Positions 45,149-56,561 of a DNA stretch of 64,000 nucleotides are shown piece by piece; position 1 is the stretch's first letter, and the number at the start of each line of letters is the position of its first letter. The translations under genes were made by a program, and so were the position numbers. Source of the stretch: Zychaea mexicana (taxonomy: Eukaryota; Mucoromycota; Mucoromycetes; Mucorales; Lichtheimiaceae); contig NW_026516697.1 of NCBI RefSeq assembly GCF_025766255.1, positions 124,001-188,000 of the forward strand, given 5' to 3'. Under the pieces are notes generated by a model, which was not told the origin of the DNA, did no database searches, and saw nothing but the letters and a program-made list of their open reading frames with translations.

Positions 45149-48100
45149 ATGCTCCCAAGATCTTTATTCTCTGCCTCATCCTTAAAATCGCCACAGCAAT
45201 ACACTACTAATAGTGGTACGCCACCATTTTACCTTTCAATGCACCCACTCAAAAATTTCATTTCATATTTTTACTAACACGCGTTGATTTCGATCTCTTG
45301 CGTTACAATTGTGCACGTCAAATCGACATCAGCAAATAACAGCGGTGACGAAAGCCCACCACCACGCCAGCATAACTCGTCGAGATCGCGTAGAGAACGC
45401 GAACGACCGCACAACAACACAAAGACAAAATCAGAGGAGCCGAGCTCTCCCTTACTTTGCGCCAATATTGAATCAGAAACAGAGATGGATAATCAGAACT
45501 ATGTAAGCGTCACCGATTCGTCCAATGCTTTCGATTCTAGCGATGACCAGGAGGAAGAAAGAAACACTGCGCCGCTCAACTTACAAGATCTCATGCTTCA
45601 GGTGAAATATCTTTATACAACCTATCTCACAGAACCCCAAATATTTTGTTATTCTTACGATTGGAAGAAGGGGTTGGGGAAGGAAAAAGATAAAAAGAAA
45701 AAGAGGAGAGGGGTATTTTTGATCGTCTTCAAACTGACAGAAAAGAGTATGGATTGATATACTAGCTTCGACATCAACAAGCCAAACAAGCAAGATACGT
45801 GGAAAAGACTCGTAAGCTCAGCCAGCGAATGCAGGAGACAAGTTTGCGAATTGCGCAGTTGACTGGCATGGCTTTGCAAGGACCGTCAACACTATCATCA
45901 TCATCATCATCATCGCCGCGCTCGTCTCTGGGTGGATTGTCACGATTAACGTAAATATTTATATGTTGTACAATGCTTGGGCATGTTTTTTTTAATTTCA
46001 CTAGGCAGCTAACGCATCAGTGCATAGAAGGAAAAGCAAAGTTGATACACCACCTACTCACAATAGTAACATTAAGCCAAACCGAAATACCATGGTGGTG
46101 GATATAGACGAAGAACAGTCGTTACAGCGACCGATGTACGCAAAACGTTCAGCAGGACCTCCACAGAGTCCATTACCACCGGCAAAAATACCACGACATA
46201 GTAGTAATAGTAGTGCTGCTGAATCCCAGGCCCCTTTGGCGCGACGATCGGTAACGATTTAATTTTCATTTGATGGATTATCAGTTGGGATAAAGTAGAT
46301 TTGTCGTGATCGAATGAGTAAAAAGATCCTGTTAGGATGTCCGATATTATGTTAACATATCTGTATGTATTTAGGATCACCTGCCTACTCCACATCGAAA
46401 TAAATCAAGCATACCAACGAATCCAGCAAGTACAGCACATCCTATTAAGCGCGTTAAAAAAACAGAAGAAATCAAGCTTGCTTCTCAGGATGTCTGCGAT
46501 TTATATATAAACAGAAATCAAGATGTCAAGATGACTGCATTTGCGAAAAAACCTCGAAGTTTACTTTTCAATATTGCTGAAAATGACTCGAGCATGAAGG
46601 ATCTGCTGATATCTACATCACTTAAAGGGTAATTGAGGTCACAAAGTATTTAAGGCAAAACATTTATTCGGGGGTGAACAACTTGATTGTATTGGTGTAC
46701 TAACTGGCAATCAAAAACTACAAATTCAGTGACATGCAGTTCTGGTATGTTTAGGAAAGGGGCAGCAGCTAGTGATATACTATGCTAACTTTTTAATTTA
46801 CTTAAAAAACCGATGAAACATGGTTGTACTAGGAATGCGGCAACTCGAAGGTGAGAAGCAGTAAATCCTCAGCCCACTCCCTGCAATGTGCGAAAGCTAA
46901 CGTATTGAATATATCTAGCATGATAGCGAATAAAGGACCCGAGCACTTTTACAAAAATGGATGGATAGAAGAACTGTGCTGGATAACTCCTACCACACTA
47001 GCACTATGTATGGGTCGATCCAAACCGGAAGCAAATGTGGAATCTTCGGTTCTTCTCACTCATATCAAGGAAGTTAAAAGGGTAATAATATCGCACAGAT
47101 CTTGTGGGAAAGTTTGGGGAAGACTGGAGTAAGTGCGTGATTGTGTTAAAATAATCTATATAAGAGCTAGTATTAACTGATTATCTTGTTTAGGATGATG
47201 TTGATATACGAGTGCAAGCGTTCAATGAGAATCCTCACGTAAAGGAGATGTTGGATATCGCTCCAGTTCAGCTCGGACAGACTGGTTCTGTAGGAGTTGA
47301 ACGTGCTAGCTTTGTTACTGGAGGCAGTGATCATCTAGTGGTAAGTTTATAGATAATATACACCATTTATTATAATATCCATTACAGACGACGTATTTAA
47401 TAAGATATACTAATGTTAAAGCTGCATCTTTACACTAGTGTCTTTGGGACATGATCCGGGATAGTCCGCAGGAAGACTTTGCTCTTACTGACGTGAACAA
47501 GCTTAATATCAATCATACAAACAGCGTGCAAGCACTATGCTATGACTCATATAATGACAGACTGTATACAGGCGGTGCGGATTCCAAGTTGTTCACATAC
47601 GATATGGTCTCTCAGAAAACGATCAACGAGCTGAGGATAGGCAATAGGGTAAAGAACTTTCTCCACGTCGTACGCAAAGGAGCTGGAAGAAGACGGGTAA
47701 ATGAAGAACAAAAACTTACGATGTTCATGTTTATTTTTGAATTTAGATCAATCATATTGAGAAGAATCCTAAAGATCCTAATCTGTCACTGATCAGGTAC
47801 GGTATTTTAAAATAAGGGCGGGGAGAAAACGAGTACCGCGAAAAAAAAAAGAAAAAGATCAGAAGGGGGAAAACGGAAAACGGAAGACAAAGAGAAAGAG
47901 AGAAAGTGAGGGATGGCAAAGACGGCATGAGAACAACATCGTTGACTAACTCCTTTGCAATAATAGTCAAGCACAGACGAGTGATCAATTTGCGATATAC
48001 GATCAACGCATGTTAGGAGTATGTGGTCTGCAATTATCGTTTGGATTCTCGGAAAGCGAGAATTTATCGCGCTACATCAAACCAGATTGGCACCAGGATG

Positions 48101-48443
48101 GTTATATCGTCGTGTGCGGCAGTCAATCTGAATCTAAAGTGCACTTTTGGTACGAAAGTTTGACGACACATACACCAACACACATGTGCTGGGGCTGTGC
48201 GAAATGCTCTTCAATTAAGCAGTTATTGATTCGCTGACGATGATTATGATTAGGGACATTCGCTATAGTGGAGTTCAACGCGGGCCATGCTTTAGTTTAC
48301 CAACTCAAGGGACCGCACCGTCGAGGATACTTCAGACATTGTTCTTGCCTAATCGAAACACGTTGCTATCTGTTTCATCTACGCGAACGATGACTTGGAC
48401 AGATTTCTCAGTGCAAGCAAATTCGAAAATTAGCACCATTTGA
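45149..48443 (+). CDS. WD40-repeat protein with disordered N-terminal half
   Basis: I start it at ATG 45149 (MLPRSLFSASSLKSPQQ), because a GT at 45215 and a CATCAG acceptor near 45333 join in phase to NNSGDESPPPRQHN. A later ATG at 45485 is an alternative. The first third is Ser/Arg/Glu-rich and includes a short coiled-coil (KTRKLSQRMQETSLRIAQL) and a basic Pro-rich part. From about 46390 on, WD40-type strands appear: LISTSLKGDMQFWNAATRR (joined over small exons), ELCWITPTTLALCMG, FVTGGSDHLVCLWDM, RLYTGGADSKLFTYDM, YIVVCGSQSESKVHFWDIR and a final LLSVSSTRTMTWTDF. It forms at least six blades and probably a full seven-bladed propeller. More than ten short introns are present. I cannot assign the orthologue. 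Such proteins are usually scaffolds, for example in ubiquitin-ligase or chromatin complexes. Confidence 0.82.
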
Positions 48444-49287
48444 GTAATGCAAATCCCCACATAATTTAAAGAGAACAGTACAGTTCTAATGTCTATGGCG
48501 ACTGTCATAGATATAGCGCATCATTCATATCATTTTCTTTCTCTGTTAACAATCCTCAACTCTATCATCTATTCATTACTAGCTTGTTTTCTTCATTTAA
48601 CAGATTTGGGAAAAAAATTGTCGGTGTGATTACGGGATAACTCTAAATGGGAAAATTTTTCTTCTTTTGACAAAAATTTCTGAGCGGACAGTGTGGTACC
48701 AGCACTATTATGCTTAACTTAGCAGCATACAGTGGAGATGAAACTTCTTGGCCGATAGATCGAGAAGGTGATGCGAGGCAACTTGATCGCTATACTGATA
48801 GATAGAGAATATGTGTTAGTGAGCAATGGTAACTATGGCGATGTTGTAGTATAATTCCGCTCAAAAGGATTTTTTAAATTTATGATTTTTTTGACGTTGG
48901 TATGATGCTGATCCCATGATAGCCTATTCCACTTTGCTGTTTGAAACGCCAGGGATGATTATACAAACATCACTTAAACTAGCTAAAAGAAAGCTCTTTG
49001 TCATGTGCTTATTGTCATTGCTGCTGGCATAAAAAACCATCTATAGCGTACTATAGAATAGCTGATTTGATGTGGTTGCACATTCACGCAACACGTCTGT
49101 GTTCATCGCGCTGAAACAGGAAACGAGTACCTTCACGGTCATGAATTTGAAAGTGACTCTCGAAATTTTTTAATATGATTGGACAATGAACATTCGTGCC
49201 TTTTTTTCCCAAAAACTCCTATAAAAACAACTCGGTTGGCGGTCCGTTCTTTTCTTTTTTTACCTCTTATATCTTTTTTACACAGAA
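48444..49287. other. Intergenic region upstream of the ZIP transporter
   Basis: No gene. A TATA-like TATAAAA at 49220-49226 lies 68 bp before the ZIP start, followed by a pyrimidine-rich leader. Confidence 0.5.
49220..49226 (+). promoter_or_regulatory. TATA-like box of the ZIP gene
   Basis: TATAAAA 68 bp upstream of the ATG at 49288, with a long T/C tract between. Position and context are typical, but this is a short motif in AT-rich DNA. Confidence 0.35.
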
Positions 49288-50703
49288 ATGGAAAATTTCG
49301 CCTTCAGTTTTCTACTTTTTTGGGCATTTTTGCCTCTTGTGGTGCGCGCTCAAGGTAGTTATTTCTATTAAGATTGCTCATGTCGCTAGCTATTGTTTTG
49401 ATGACTAAAGTACGTTTCCCGTATCAAATATTTTCTCGACGAAAACCAAAGAAGCCGAAGGCGCGGAAGAAGAATCATGCGCTCGTGAAAGCCTTGATGA
49501 TTACAACATGCCCCTTAGAATCGGTTCCCTCTTCATTATCCTCGTCACAAGTGCTGTTGGTAAGTTTCTATAGGAAAGGCATTGATTGACCCGAATCTCA
49601 TAATGTCAACATTAAAAAAAGCCAAAGACTGACAAGTACCACTTACTCTAAAAATAGGCACCTTTGTCCCCATGCTTCTCCACCGCATCCACCCGTACAG
49701 CGAGGGAAGCTTCCGTTATTGGGTTCTCACTGTCGGCAAATTCTGTAAGCTATGCAATAATATAAAGTTCTATTACAGCATAAAAATTACTTACAAAGTC
49801 TATTACGTTAATTTTAGTCGGCACCGGCGTTATCCTTGCTACTGCGTTCATTCACATGCTTCCTGAATCTCTCGAGAACTTCAGCAGCCCTTGCTTGAGT
49901 GAAGGGTGGCAAAGTTACGGTGCATTCGCCGGCATCTTTTGCATGATATCATCCTTTGCCCTCCAGCTACTCGAACTCGGTGCCGCCACCTACATGGACA
50001 AATTACGCGCAAAACGTCAAAACAGCGCCGAAGCCAGCTTCAACGAGGACGACATGGAGAAAAAAACTGGTCTCGAACACGGCCATGTTCACGGTGGAGC
50101 CCTGTTTGAAGAAGACGAAAAAGCTTTCCGTAATGTTGGCGTCATGATGCTCGAACTCGGCATTGTCATGCATTCCATAATCATTGGCATTACGCTTGCC
50201 AACACCGGCAATGACGAATTTGTCACATTGATCATTGCACTAGTCTTCCACCAGGTAAGATGTCTTAATAATGCACATGCAGCTTTCACACTTTTACAAT
50301 AAGTGTAGCATACATTTTATGACACGGTACTAACGCGGAGTGATTAAAGTTTTTTGAAGGTATCGCCCTTGGCACAAGAATCAACGAAATGGAACACAAA
50401 TCTTGGGTTCGCCCTCTCATTCTAGGTGGGCTTTTCATCATCATGACACCCATCGGTGTTGCCATTGGTATCGGTATCCACTCGTCATTTAATCCAAACT
50501 CTTCGTCTTCCGTGCTGGCCAATGCTGTTCTGGATTCGTTGTCGGCTGGTATCTTACTGTACAATGCCTACGTTTCATTGATGAGCGCTGAAATCAACCA
50601 CAACCTCAAATTTCGACAAAGTTCGCTCACAAACAAGGCAGTTTGCTTCCTGTCCATGTATATCGGTGCTGGTTTGATGGCGTTGATTGGTAAATGGGCT
50701 TAA
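49288..50703 (+). CDS. ZIP-family zinc (divalent metal) transporter
   Basis: The first exon encodes a signal-peptide-like helix (FAFSFLLFWAFLPLVVRAQ), and a phase-correct intron (about 49352-49455) joins it to EAEGAEEESCARE. The membrane spans follow in ZIP order: SLFIILVTSAVG, GTGVILATAFIHMLPESLENF (TM3 with its conserved His), then a variable cytosolic loop with a short histidine motif EHGHVHGG. The metal-binding TM4 and TM5 signatures are VMHSIIIGITL (HSxxxG) and FHQFFEGIALG (HQxxEG). TM6-8 end with GAGLMALIGKWA. Stop TAA is at 50701-50703. Zrt1/Zrt2-type proteins of this layout import zinc across the plasma membrane. The substrate and membrane here are inferred from the family. Four introns. 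Confidence 0.93.
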
Positions 50704-50992
50704 AAAGACCCATCTCTGTTCTTCACTTGGCACACAAAGAAAGTTAATACCCTTCCACACCCTATTTTTGCCACTATTACCATTCCTCTTCCTTTGGTCT
50801 CTACCTCCTCTTACTCAATTGTTCCTCCATAGTCATTTCTGTTGATACAGCTTAGCCTTGTTTGTGTAATCCTCTTCTACAAATATGTAACGCAATTATA
50901 AATAGCTATTATACATTAAATTCTCATCCCGTGTATTATTTTCATAATCATACCTTTCTTTTCGTGATACTTTCATCTTTTCAATGTCATAA
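50704..50992. other. 3' flank of the ZIP gene
   Basis: Pyrimidine-rich 3' UTR-like sequence with no gene. An AATAAA-like signal is not obvious, but ATTATAAATA occurs around 50895. Confidence 0.4.
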
Positions 50993-51235
50993 TTAATTAT
51001 CATGTCGGTTTGATACCGGTATTAAGATCCGTTTCCCGTCAATGTTGCTCATATATACTGATTGAAAAATTGTTTGTTTAAGGATTGTAACGCATCGATG
51101 TTGACCAGTGTACAATGCCTCCTTGAGATCAAAAACAACGTCCGATTTTATAACTTCCCCGCAACCGATCTCCATAACCCAATCCTTTCCTTGAATATTA
51201 AATATAATGTCAGGCCGTAGCTTGTGCGTGTCCAC
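50993..51235 (-). pseudogene. Nuclease-like repeat-family fragment
   Basis: The open stretch reads KLRPDIIFNIQGKDWVMEIG followed by CGEVIKSD. The pattern of PDxxF then a strand ending VMEIGCGE resembles the D...ExG core of PD-(D/E)xK folds, which occur in expanded repeat-associated families of early-diverging fungi. The N-terminal part is missing and only about 80 residues remain. The similarity is weak, and a non-nuclease origin is possible. Confidence 0.35.
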
Positions 51236-51279
51236 ATTGTCATGTTGTTATAGATCCATGATGTGACATCCCAGTTCAA

Positions 51280-51865
51280 TTGTATAGGATCATGAACGGC
51301 ACTTCCATAGACTCCAAAAGAGGTGCCAGCCTAAAAGGCTCGAACTTTTGGAAGAATGTCACCGAGAAGTTCGAAACCAACGGCAACAGCCACAACAGAG
51401 ATCTGAAGGGTCTCAAGAATCGCTTGTGTAAACTCTGTTTACAACAACAAAGCTAGCGACGAAAGCGGTGAGCAGCTGGTAAAAAGCAACTTCCTTGAGA
51501 GTCATTTTTACGTTACTTATCTTTCATCCATCAATAGAAAGATCGCGTTAAAAAAGAATACGCGTTAAAGCCTCCGTTAAACAGTGGCAAGGCTTTCAAG
51601 ATGCAGCATTGCTATGTCATCTTGAGGAAGAGGAGAAGTGGCAAGCCGTCGTTGCCAAGAAAAAAGATGAAGCATCTGTTCCAGCAGATGATACTGAGCG
51701 GCCCGTTGACCAGAAAAAGCCAAGGCTGCCAGCCTTGCAAAGGAGCGACGTCTTGACGACGATGATGCTGAGAACCAAGAGCGGGAGAAGAAGAGAGAGG
51801 AGTGGGCCGTGAAGCAGGCCGCTGCCATGGAGAAGAACGCCGTAGCTGCCAAGGTAGTCATCAGG
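51280..51865 (+). pseudogene. Broken Myb/SANT-like ORF of a PIF/Harbinger element
   Basis: Pieces in shifting frames read FWKNVTEKFETNGNSHNRDL and LKNRLCKL (a Myb/SANT-like trihelix as in Harbinger ORF1 proteins). Downstream come LEEEEKWQAVVAKKKDE and PADDTERPVDQKKPRLPAL, then ENQEREKKREEWAVKQAAAM, a charged helix with the ERPxGxKKAK-like motif known from NAM-associated C-termini. Several in-frame stops separate them, so the ORF is dead. It lies opposite and adjacent to the Harbinger transposase at 52038-53133, the usual two-gene partner. Confidence 0.55.
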
Positions 51866-52037
51866 CTTCAATAATGATACGTACCGACAGCAGGTGATGT
51901 GCGCCGATGTCAGCACGCTGACCGAAATATGACGCAAGTGGCTCGCGATGAAGCAAGCAGTCATGAAGAAGTATGAGCAGGAAGAAGACGAATATAAAAT
52001 ATATTAAAATATATAGAAAAATGTCGAATGGCTTTAC

Positions 52038-53133
52038 TTAGCGCTGCCATATTCTTGCCATTGATGCTCCATGGAAATCTGTGCGCAATTGTTTGTGAGC
52101 ATGACCATCACGCACCTCTTTGAGACGCGAGAGGTACACGTAATCATCGCTAATGTCTCTATGCGAGAAAGATGGCGCGACACTATAACCTTCGCTCGTA
52201 TTATAGTCAGAGGTAAGAGTAATGCGACCAGGGTACGTTGCACGCTCGTCCTCAGCAATTATGTCGTGCAAAATTATGCAAGCTCGCATAATGTTGCTGA
52301 GGATAACCACATTCCAAGCACGTGCAGGCTGTCGAATGATATCAAAGCGTGCTTGAAGGACACCAAAAGCGCGTTCAATGTCCTTGCGCAAAGTATATCG
52401 TAGCAATATTTAGATCTATGTTTGAGATAGATAATAACCTTGATTCTATCATTAAGCATTTACTTGTTCTTTTCTCCTTGAGGTGCCGGAATTGACTTCA
52501 CCAAAGTCGACCAAATAGGGTAGATTCCATAGGCTAGGTAGTATCCCTTGTCGTATTCGTTACCTTTGATGGTGTACTTGACAGATGGCGCTCGACCATG
52601 GATCACGTCATCAAAAACAGGGGACTTATACAAGACATTTATGTCGTTGCAAGAACCAGGTACACCGAAGAATGGATGTTATATCCACAAGTCATGGGAG
52701 GCAACAGCATCCAAGTTGACAGTTGCTTTGCCTTCTTTTCCCGGTACATGCCCTCCTATCCTTTTGGGTAGGTTTTCCACTCCCAATGCATGCAGTCAAT
52801 GGATCCTAACATGCCAGGGAATCCTCGTCTCTCTCCAACCGCCAGCAGTTCTTTCAAATCTTCTTCGTTCGGCGAACGCAGGTATTTGTCACCAAAGCAT
52901 TCAATGACACCCAGGCAAAAGTGATGCAGTCATTGTCTGGCTGTCGATGCGCCGATCTTGAGGTACTCGTCGACTGCATCGGCGGAAGCACCGTACGCCA
53001 GCATGCGCATCGCTGCAGTTCCTTTTGCAAACGGATGGAACGAAAACTCTCCCGTTGCGTCTGGCCTTTGCTGAAAAAACTCATACTTATTTTCCAGCTC
53101 GCGCATCACAGACACAAATAACTGTTGGCTCAT
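52038..53133 (-). pseudogene. Broken PIF/Harbinger transposase (DDE_Tnp_4-like)
   Basis: Reading right to left, MSQQLFVSVMRELENKYEFF starts the protein, with RPDATG and MRMLAYGASADAVDEYLKIG (helix-turn-helix-like region). An in-frame TGA follows at about 52928. The catalytic segments come next: LGSIDCMHWEW (first Asp), then, after a frameshift near 52770, ASHDLWI-stop-HPFFGVPGSCNDINVL (second Asp region). The last exon holds TLRKDIERAFGVLQARF (Glu), with IMRACIILHDII downstream. At least two stops and a frameshift make it non-functional. Terminal inverted repeats and the 3-bp target duplication could not be found by eye. Confidence 0.75.
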
Positions 53134-53967
53134 GCGATATCTGCTTCTGAAGAACGCCGCAGCATATCATTGTTACTTACTGTTTCACTGCCACTAGTAC
53201 AAAATCATCGATGCTTTTTTGTTCGTGAAAGTTGAGTATACGGCGCGGTAAGTGATTGTTCTCATTCTAATTTTAGTTTCCAGTATGTGAAAACAACGGG
53301 CTAATTGGTTATTATCATATTCCAAATTTTTCCTTTTGCGAGGAAAAGAAGACTTTAGGATAGTCTTCAATTTTTGGATTGTCTTCATTTCTACGACTAC
53401 ATATATACACAGCAGTACGTACCAGTAATCGTATTTGATGGAAATTGCGGGCCAAACTTACATCTCCTATTGTGTTTTCGTTACTCTTTGGTGAACGGTT
53501 AAGTGGGTGATTAGGAGAAAGAAACAAAATATTTACAGGCCATCGTAATTCATCTAGCAAGAAGCATGGTTTGTGTTAAAGCCCTGCTTGTATTAGAACA
53601 CCCTTGATGACGATAGATCGCATTTATTTCATTGTCTTTATTTTGGTTTACGTGCATGTTCTATGCACGTGGATACCTTCATTTTTTTAAGCATATCAGC
53701 AGATTTGCTTAGGCTGATACAATGCTCAAGTAATATAACCTTGAGTCGAAGGAGGGAAAGGGGAAAACAGCCACTCTTTAACGCTGCCTTTTCTTTTAAG
53801 TTTTCCCTCAAGTATATAGCAGTTTCAGCAAAAATACAGGGCGTGTGGCGATGTGAAAAAGGTGAGGGCATACATTAACTGATAGAAGATGGCATCATGT
53901 ATAAATAAAGAACGAGAAAGTTTTCGTTATACATTGTTAAAGTAGCTATAATGGCTATGTTATAGTA
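53134..53967. other. Intergenic DNA between two broken transposons
   Basis: No recognisable gene. Short open stretches carry no family signature. Confidence 0.45.
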
Positions 53968-55223
53968 TTATAATAAAAACACTGTTGTTGTCATTGTAAC
54001 ACTAATAATACATGTAAAGAGGACATCACCACTCCACTCTTCATCGTACAAAACATTGAATGCAGCAGGTGTCGGTCGAACATATTTGCGGTACTCTACC
54101 CAAACACGATCGTCTTCATTTTCATGTTCTGGTTTCAATAATGACACTAACATTCGATACTAAAGAAACAGTGTATTAGTCGAGAAACTGTACTATTAAT
54201 GTAAAAACACAAACGAATACATATATATACACACTTTGAACGACAACAGGACCTCTATGAATGTTGCAACACGGGTATGGGTATTATGTGTAATAGGCAT
54301 AATACCCAAAGTCAGTGTGGGAACTCATGATACACATATATGCCGTTTTCCATACCCATCTTCAATTCATACAGTGATGTAATTTCCGTTCCTGCGAAAA
54401 AAAACAAGATTCAGTACATGATACATGCTGTTCTCCATGCTTTCATACCTATCACAACGACACCAAATGTCACGCCTTCATATAACTACTTTGCCAACTT
54501 CAACCTCAAATTCAGCTGTCGCTTCATTATTACGATCGCCCGAATTATGGCTGCCTCCTGAGACCACGTGGTTGCGCTTCAAGACCTTCCAACGGGTTTC
54601 GATAAGCATGGCTGTCTTGCCTGCAGGGATCCGATCCGGAACAGCACTGCGTGCCCATTGCTTCCATGCACGTGATTGATACCAGTTGTGGTAGAGGTAA
54701 ATCCAAGCATCAATGTTTGGCAATGGTTGTAAACTTGTTGAGCAGCATATTGATGAATTTCATCAGATGTACGTCTATGCGCGTCTATATATTTAACGAA
54801 TCAGCAGTTACATAATTGTTAGGTTACGATAATAGAAATCTTAAAAGACTCGGGTGCATGTCTAACACGGCATTTTACCATCAGGTATCATTGGTTGCGT
54901 ATGATCATGCTCAGTCATCATATTGATGATCTCAGTGCGTGCAGGTCTTTGCATAATTGCATTTCTTCCGCCGCGGCCTCCAATTGATGGCACAAAGTCA
55001 GTGGCGACAAAAGGGAAATGCTGCTGCGCTTCAAAAGGATCGTATGGTGGTATGTTTGTGCTTCGCGCTCGGCAGAGTTTGCGTTCAACCGATCTTTGCA
55101 AGTGCCACAGACATAAACGTAATCGAGCGGTTCAAAGGGACCGCTGAATTTGGCCTGTAAGACATGCCTGGGCTTAATAACAGTAATTTGAATAAAAAAG
55201 TAACAACCCATAAAAATACCCAA
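53968..55223 (-). pseudogene. C-terminal part of a MULE-like transposase (broken)
   Basis: Minus-strand pieces in order are IKPRHVLQAKFSGPFEPLDY with a CGTC zinc motif, then (after a frameshift near 55090) FPFVATDFVPSIGGRGGRNA and RTEIINMMTEHDHTQPMIPD. A third piece reads RRTSDEIHQYAAQQVYNHC, shifting into DAWIYLYHNWYQSRAWKQWA and AGKTAMLIETRWKVLKRN. The last piece contains MLVSLLKPEHENEDDRVWVE. The block with YHNWY..WKQWARS followed by TAMLIETRWKVLKR resembles the region after the catalytic core of fungal Mutator-like transposases. The N-terminal DDE core is absent here. The assignment is from memory of related sequences. Confidence 0.5.
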
Positions 55224-55542
55224 GAGTACTTACGGCTTTCTACGCACACTGCTGACAGGGTACGTCATCCTCACTATACGGTAATACATAAAGGTCAGAG
55301 GGATGTTAGTCGTTGATAAGAAATTGTCGTCGTGCCAGGTGCACTTACCTGAGTGGAAGGCGCCGCCGGGCAACGCAGGACTCAACCAGAGCCCTGCTCC
55401 TTAATAGTGGGCTATGCAACCGATTATAATAACGAAGAAATTTATCAGAACTGATAATTCTCAAACGAATGACAACTTCTCACACAGCTTCACAGCATAA
55501 AAGCACAACTCACATGACGCTACCCTGTGCAGGTCAGTGCCC

Positions 55543-55585
<43 letters not shown>

Positions 55586-56561
55586 CAAGCAGAGTGAGAG
55601 CGAGAGACAGAGAGAGACAAAACTTTAAAGAAAATATCGAAAAGAATGTTAGACCAGGTTGCAAATAAAGAATCACTCATCGTGACGATCAAACAGCGAC
55701 TGCAATGACAGAATGTTAATGAATGCATACGTACAAAAGGCCAAAAAAAAAGAAAAATGATGCAGGGCTAGCGCGAAGAAAAGCAGGAAGAAAAGCCAAC
55801 GTCTCGATGAGTCGTGCAGTATGCTACTTTTATAACCTTTTTGATCATATCAATCACAAGATTTCACTAGTGTCGTCAGCAGCATGTTTCATCAATGACC
55901 ACTGGTAAATAGCCTTTTTATCGCACACAAAGGGATCCCTTTATCTTTAACGCTGCTTCTTTTGATAGAGCATACTGCTACTTAGTCTATCATCCAAACA
56001 TTCTATCAGTGATCAAACAAAACGTAAGTGATAAATCGTGTATCAGTTATGCGCACATTCATTACGCAATTTGAAATAAAGGACCTTGTATAAACAAATG
56101 GCATTGCATAAAAGTAATGTCCTTCTTGCATCTATGACCCTTTGTAACCCCTGCAATTATTGTCGTTGATATTATACAGTTTGGTTCTTTCAACTAGAGA
56201 CACTACTATGGCATATTACTCGATCAAGTTAAAATTACAGCAGTGTCATGCACCAGTATTTTGAAGTGTTACACGTAAAAGCTTATTCAGAGCTGTCATT
56301 GGCTGCTTCAAGGATTCTTATACAGCCTTCTGATTGGCCAAAATGTAAGCCCAGGAACTTCCGCTGTGCGCTTACTGAATTTCCCTGGCATCAGCCTCGG
56401 TTAAATATAGTTCCAGAGTAAATTCACTGGCATTCTTCGGGAACACTATTTACCCGGAAATACCTATACCACCATGCACCAATTTTTTTCGCGTTTTTTT
56501 TTTGTTTCAATTATTTTCATCCTTGTTCCTATTACTACTTTCTCCTACACAAAACGAACAG
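55224..56561. other. 1.3 kb spacer between the two MULE pieces
   Basis: Contains a long (GA)n run (55550-55580) and no supported gene. The last 100 bp (pyrimidine-rich, then CTCCTACACAAAACGAACAG) look like a promoter/leader and acceptor for the downstream plus-strand transposase. Confidence 0.45.
55550..55580. repeat. (GA)n microsatellite
   Basis: About fifteen GA units in spacer DNA between transposon remnants. Confidence 0.8.

Noticed and set aside
45485..45757. ATG at 45485 as the WD40 gene start
   Set aside because: An upstream ATG at 45149 joins in phase through a GT..CATCAG intron and extends the protein with similar composition. The later start remains possible but is less complete.
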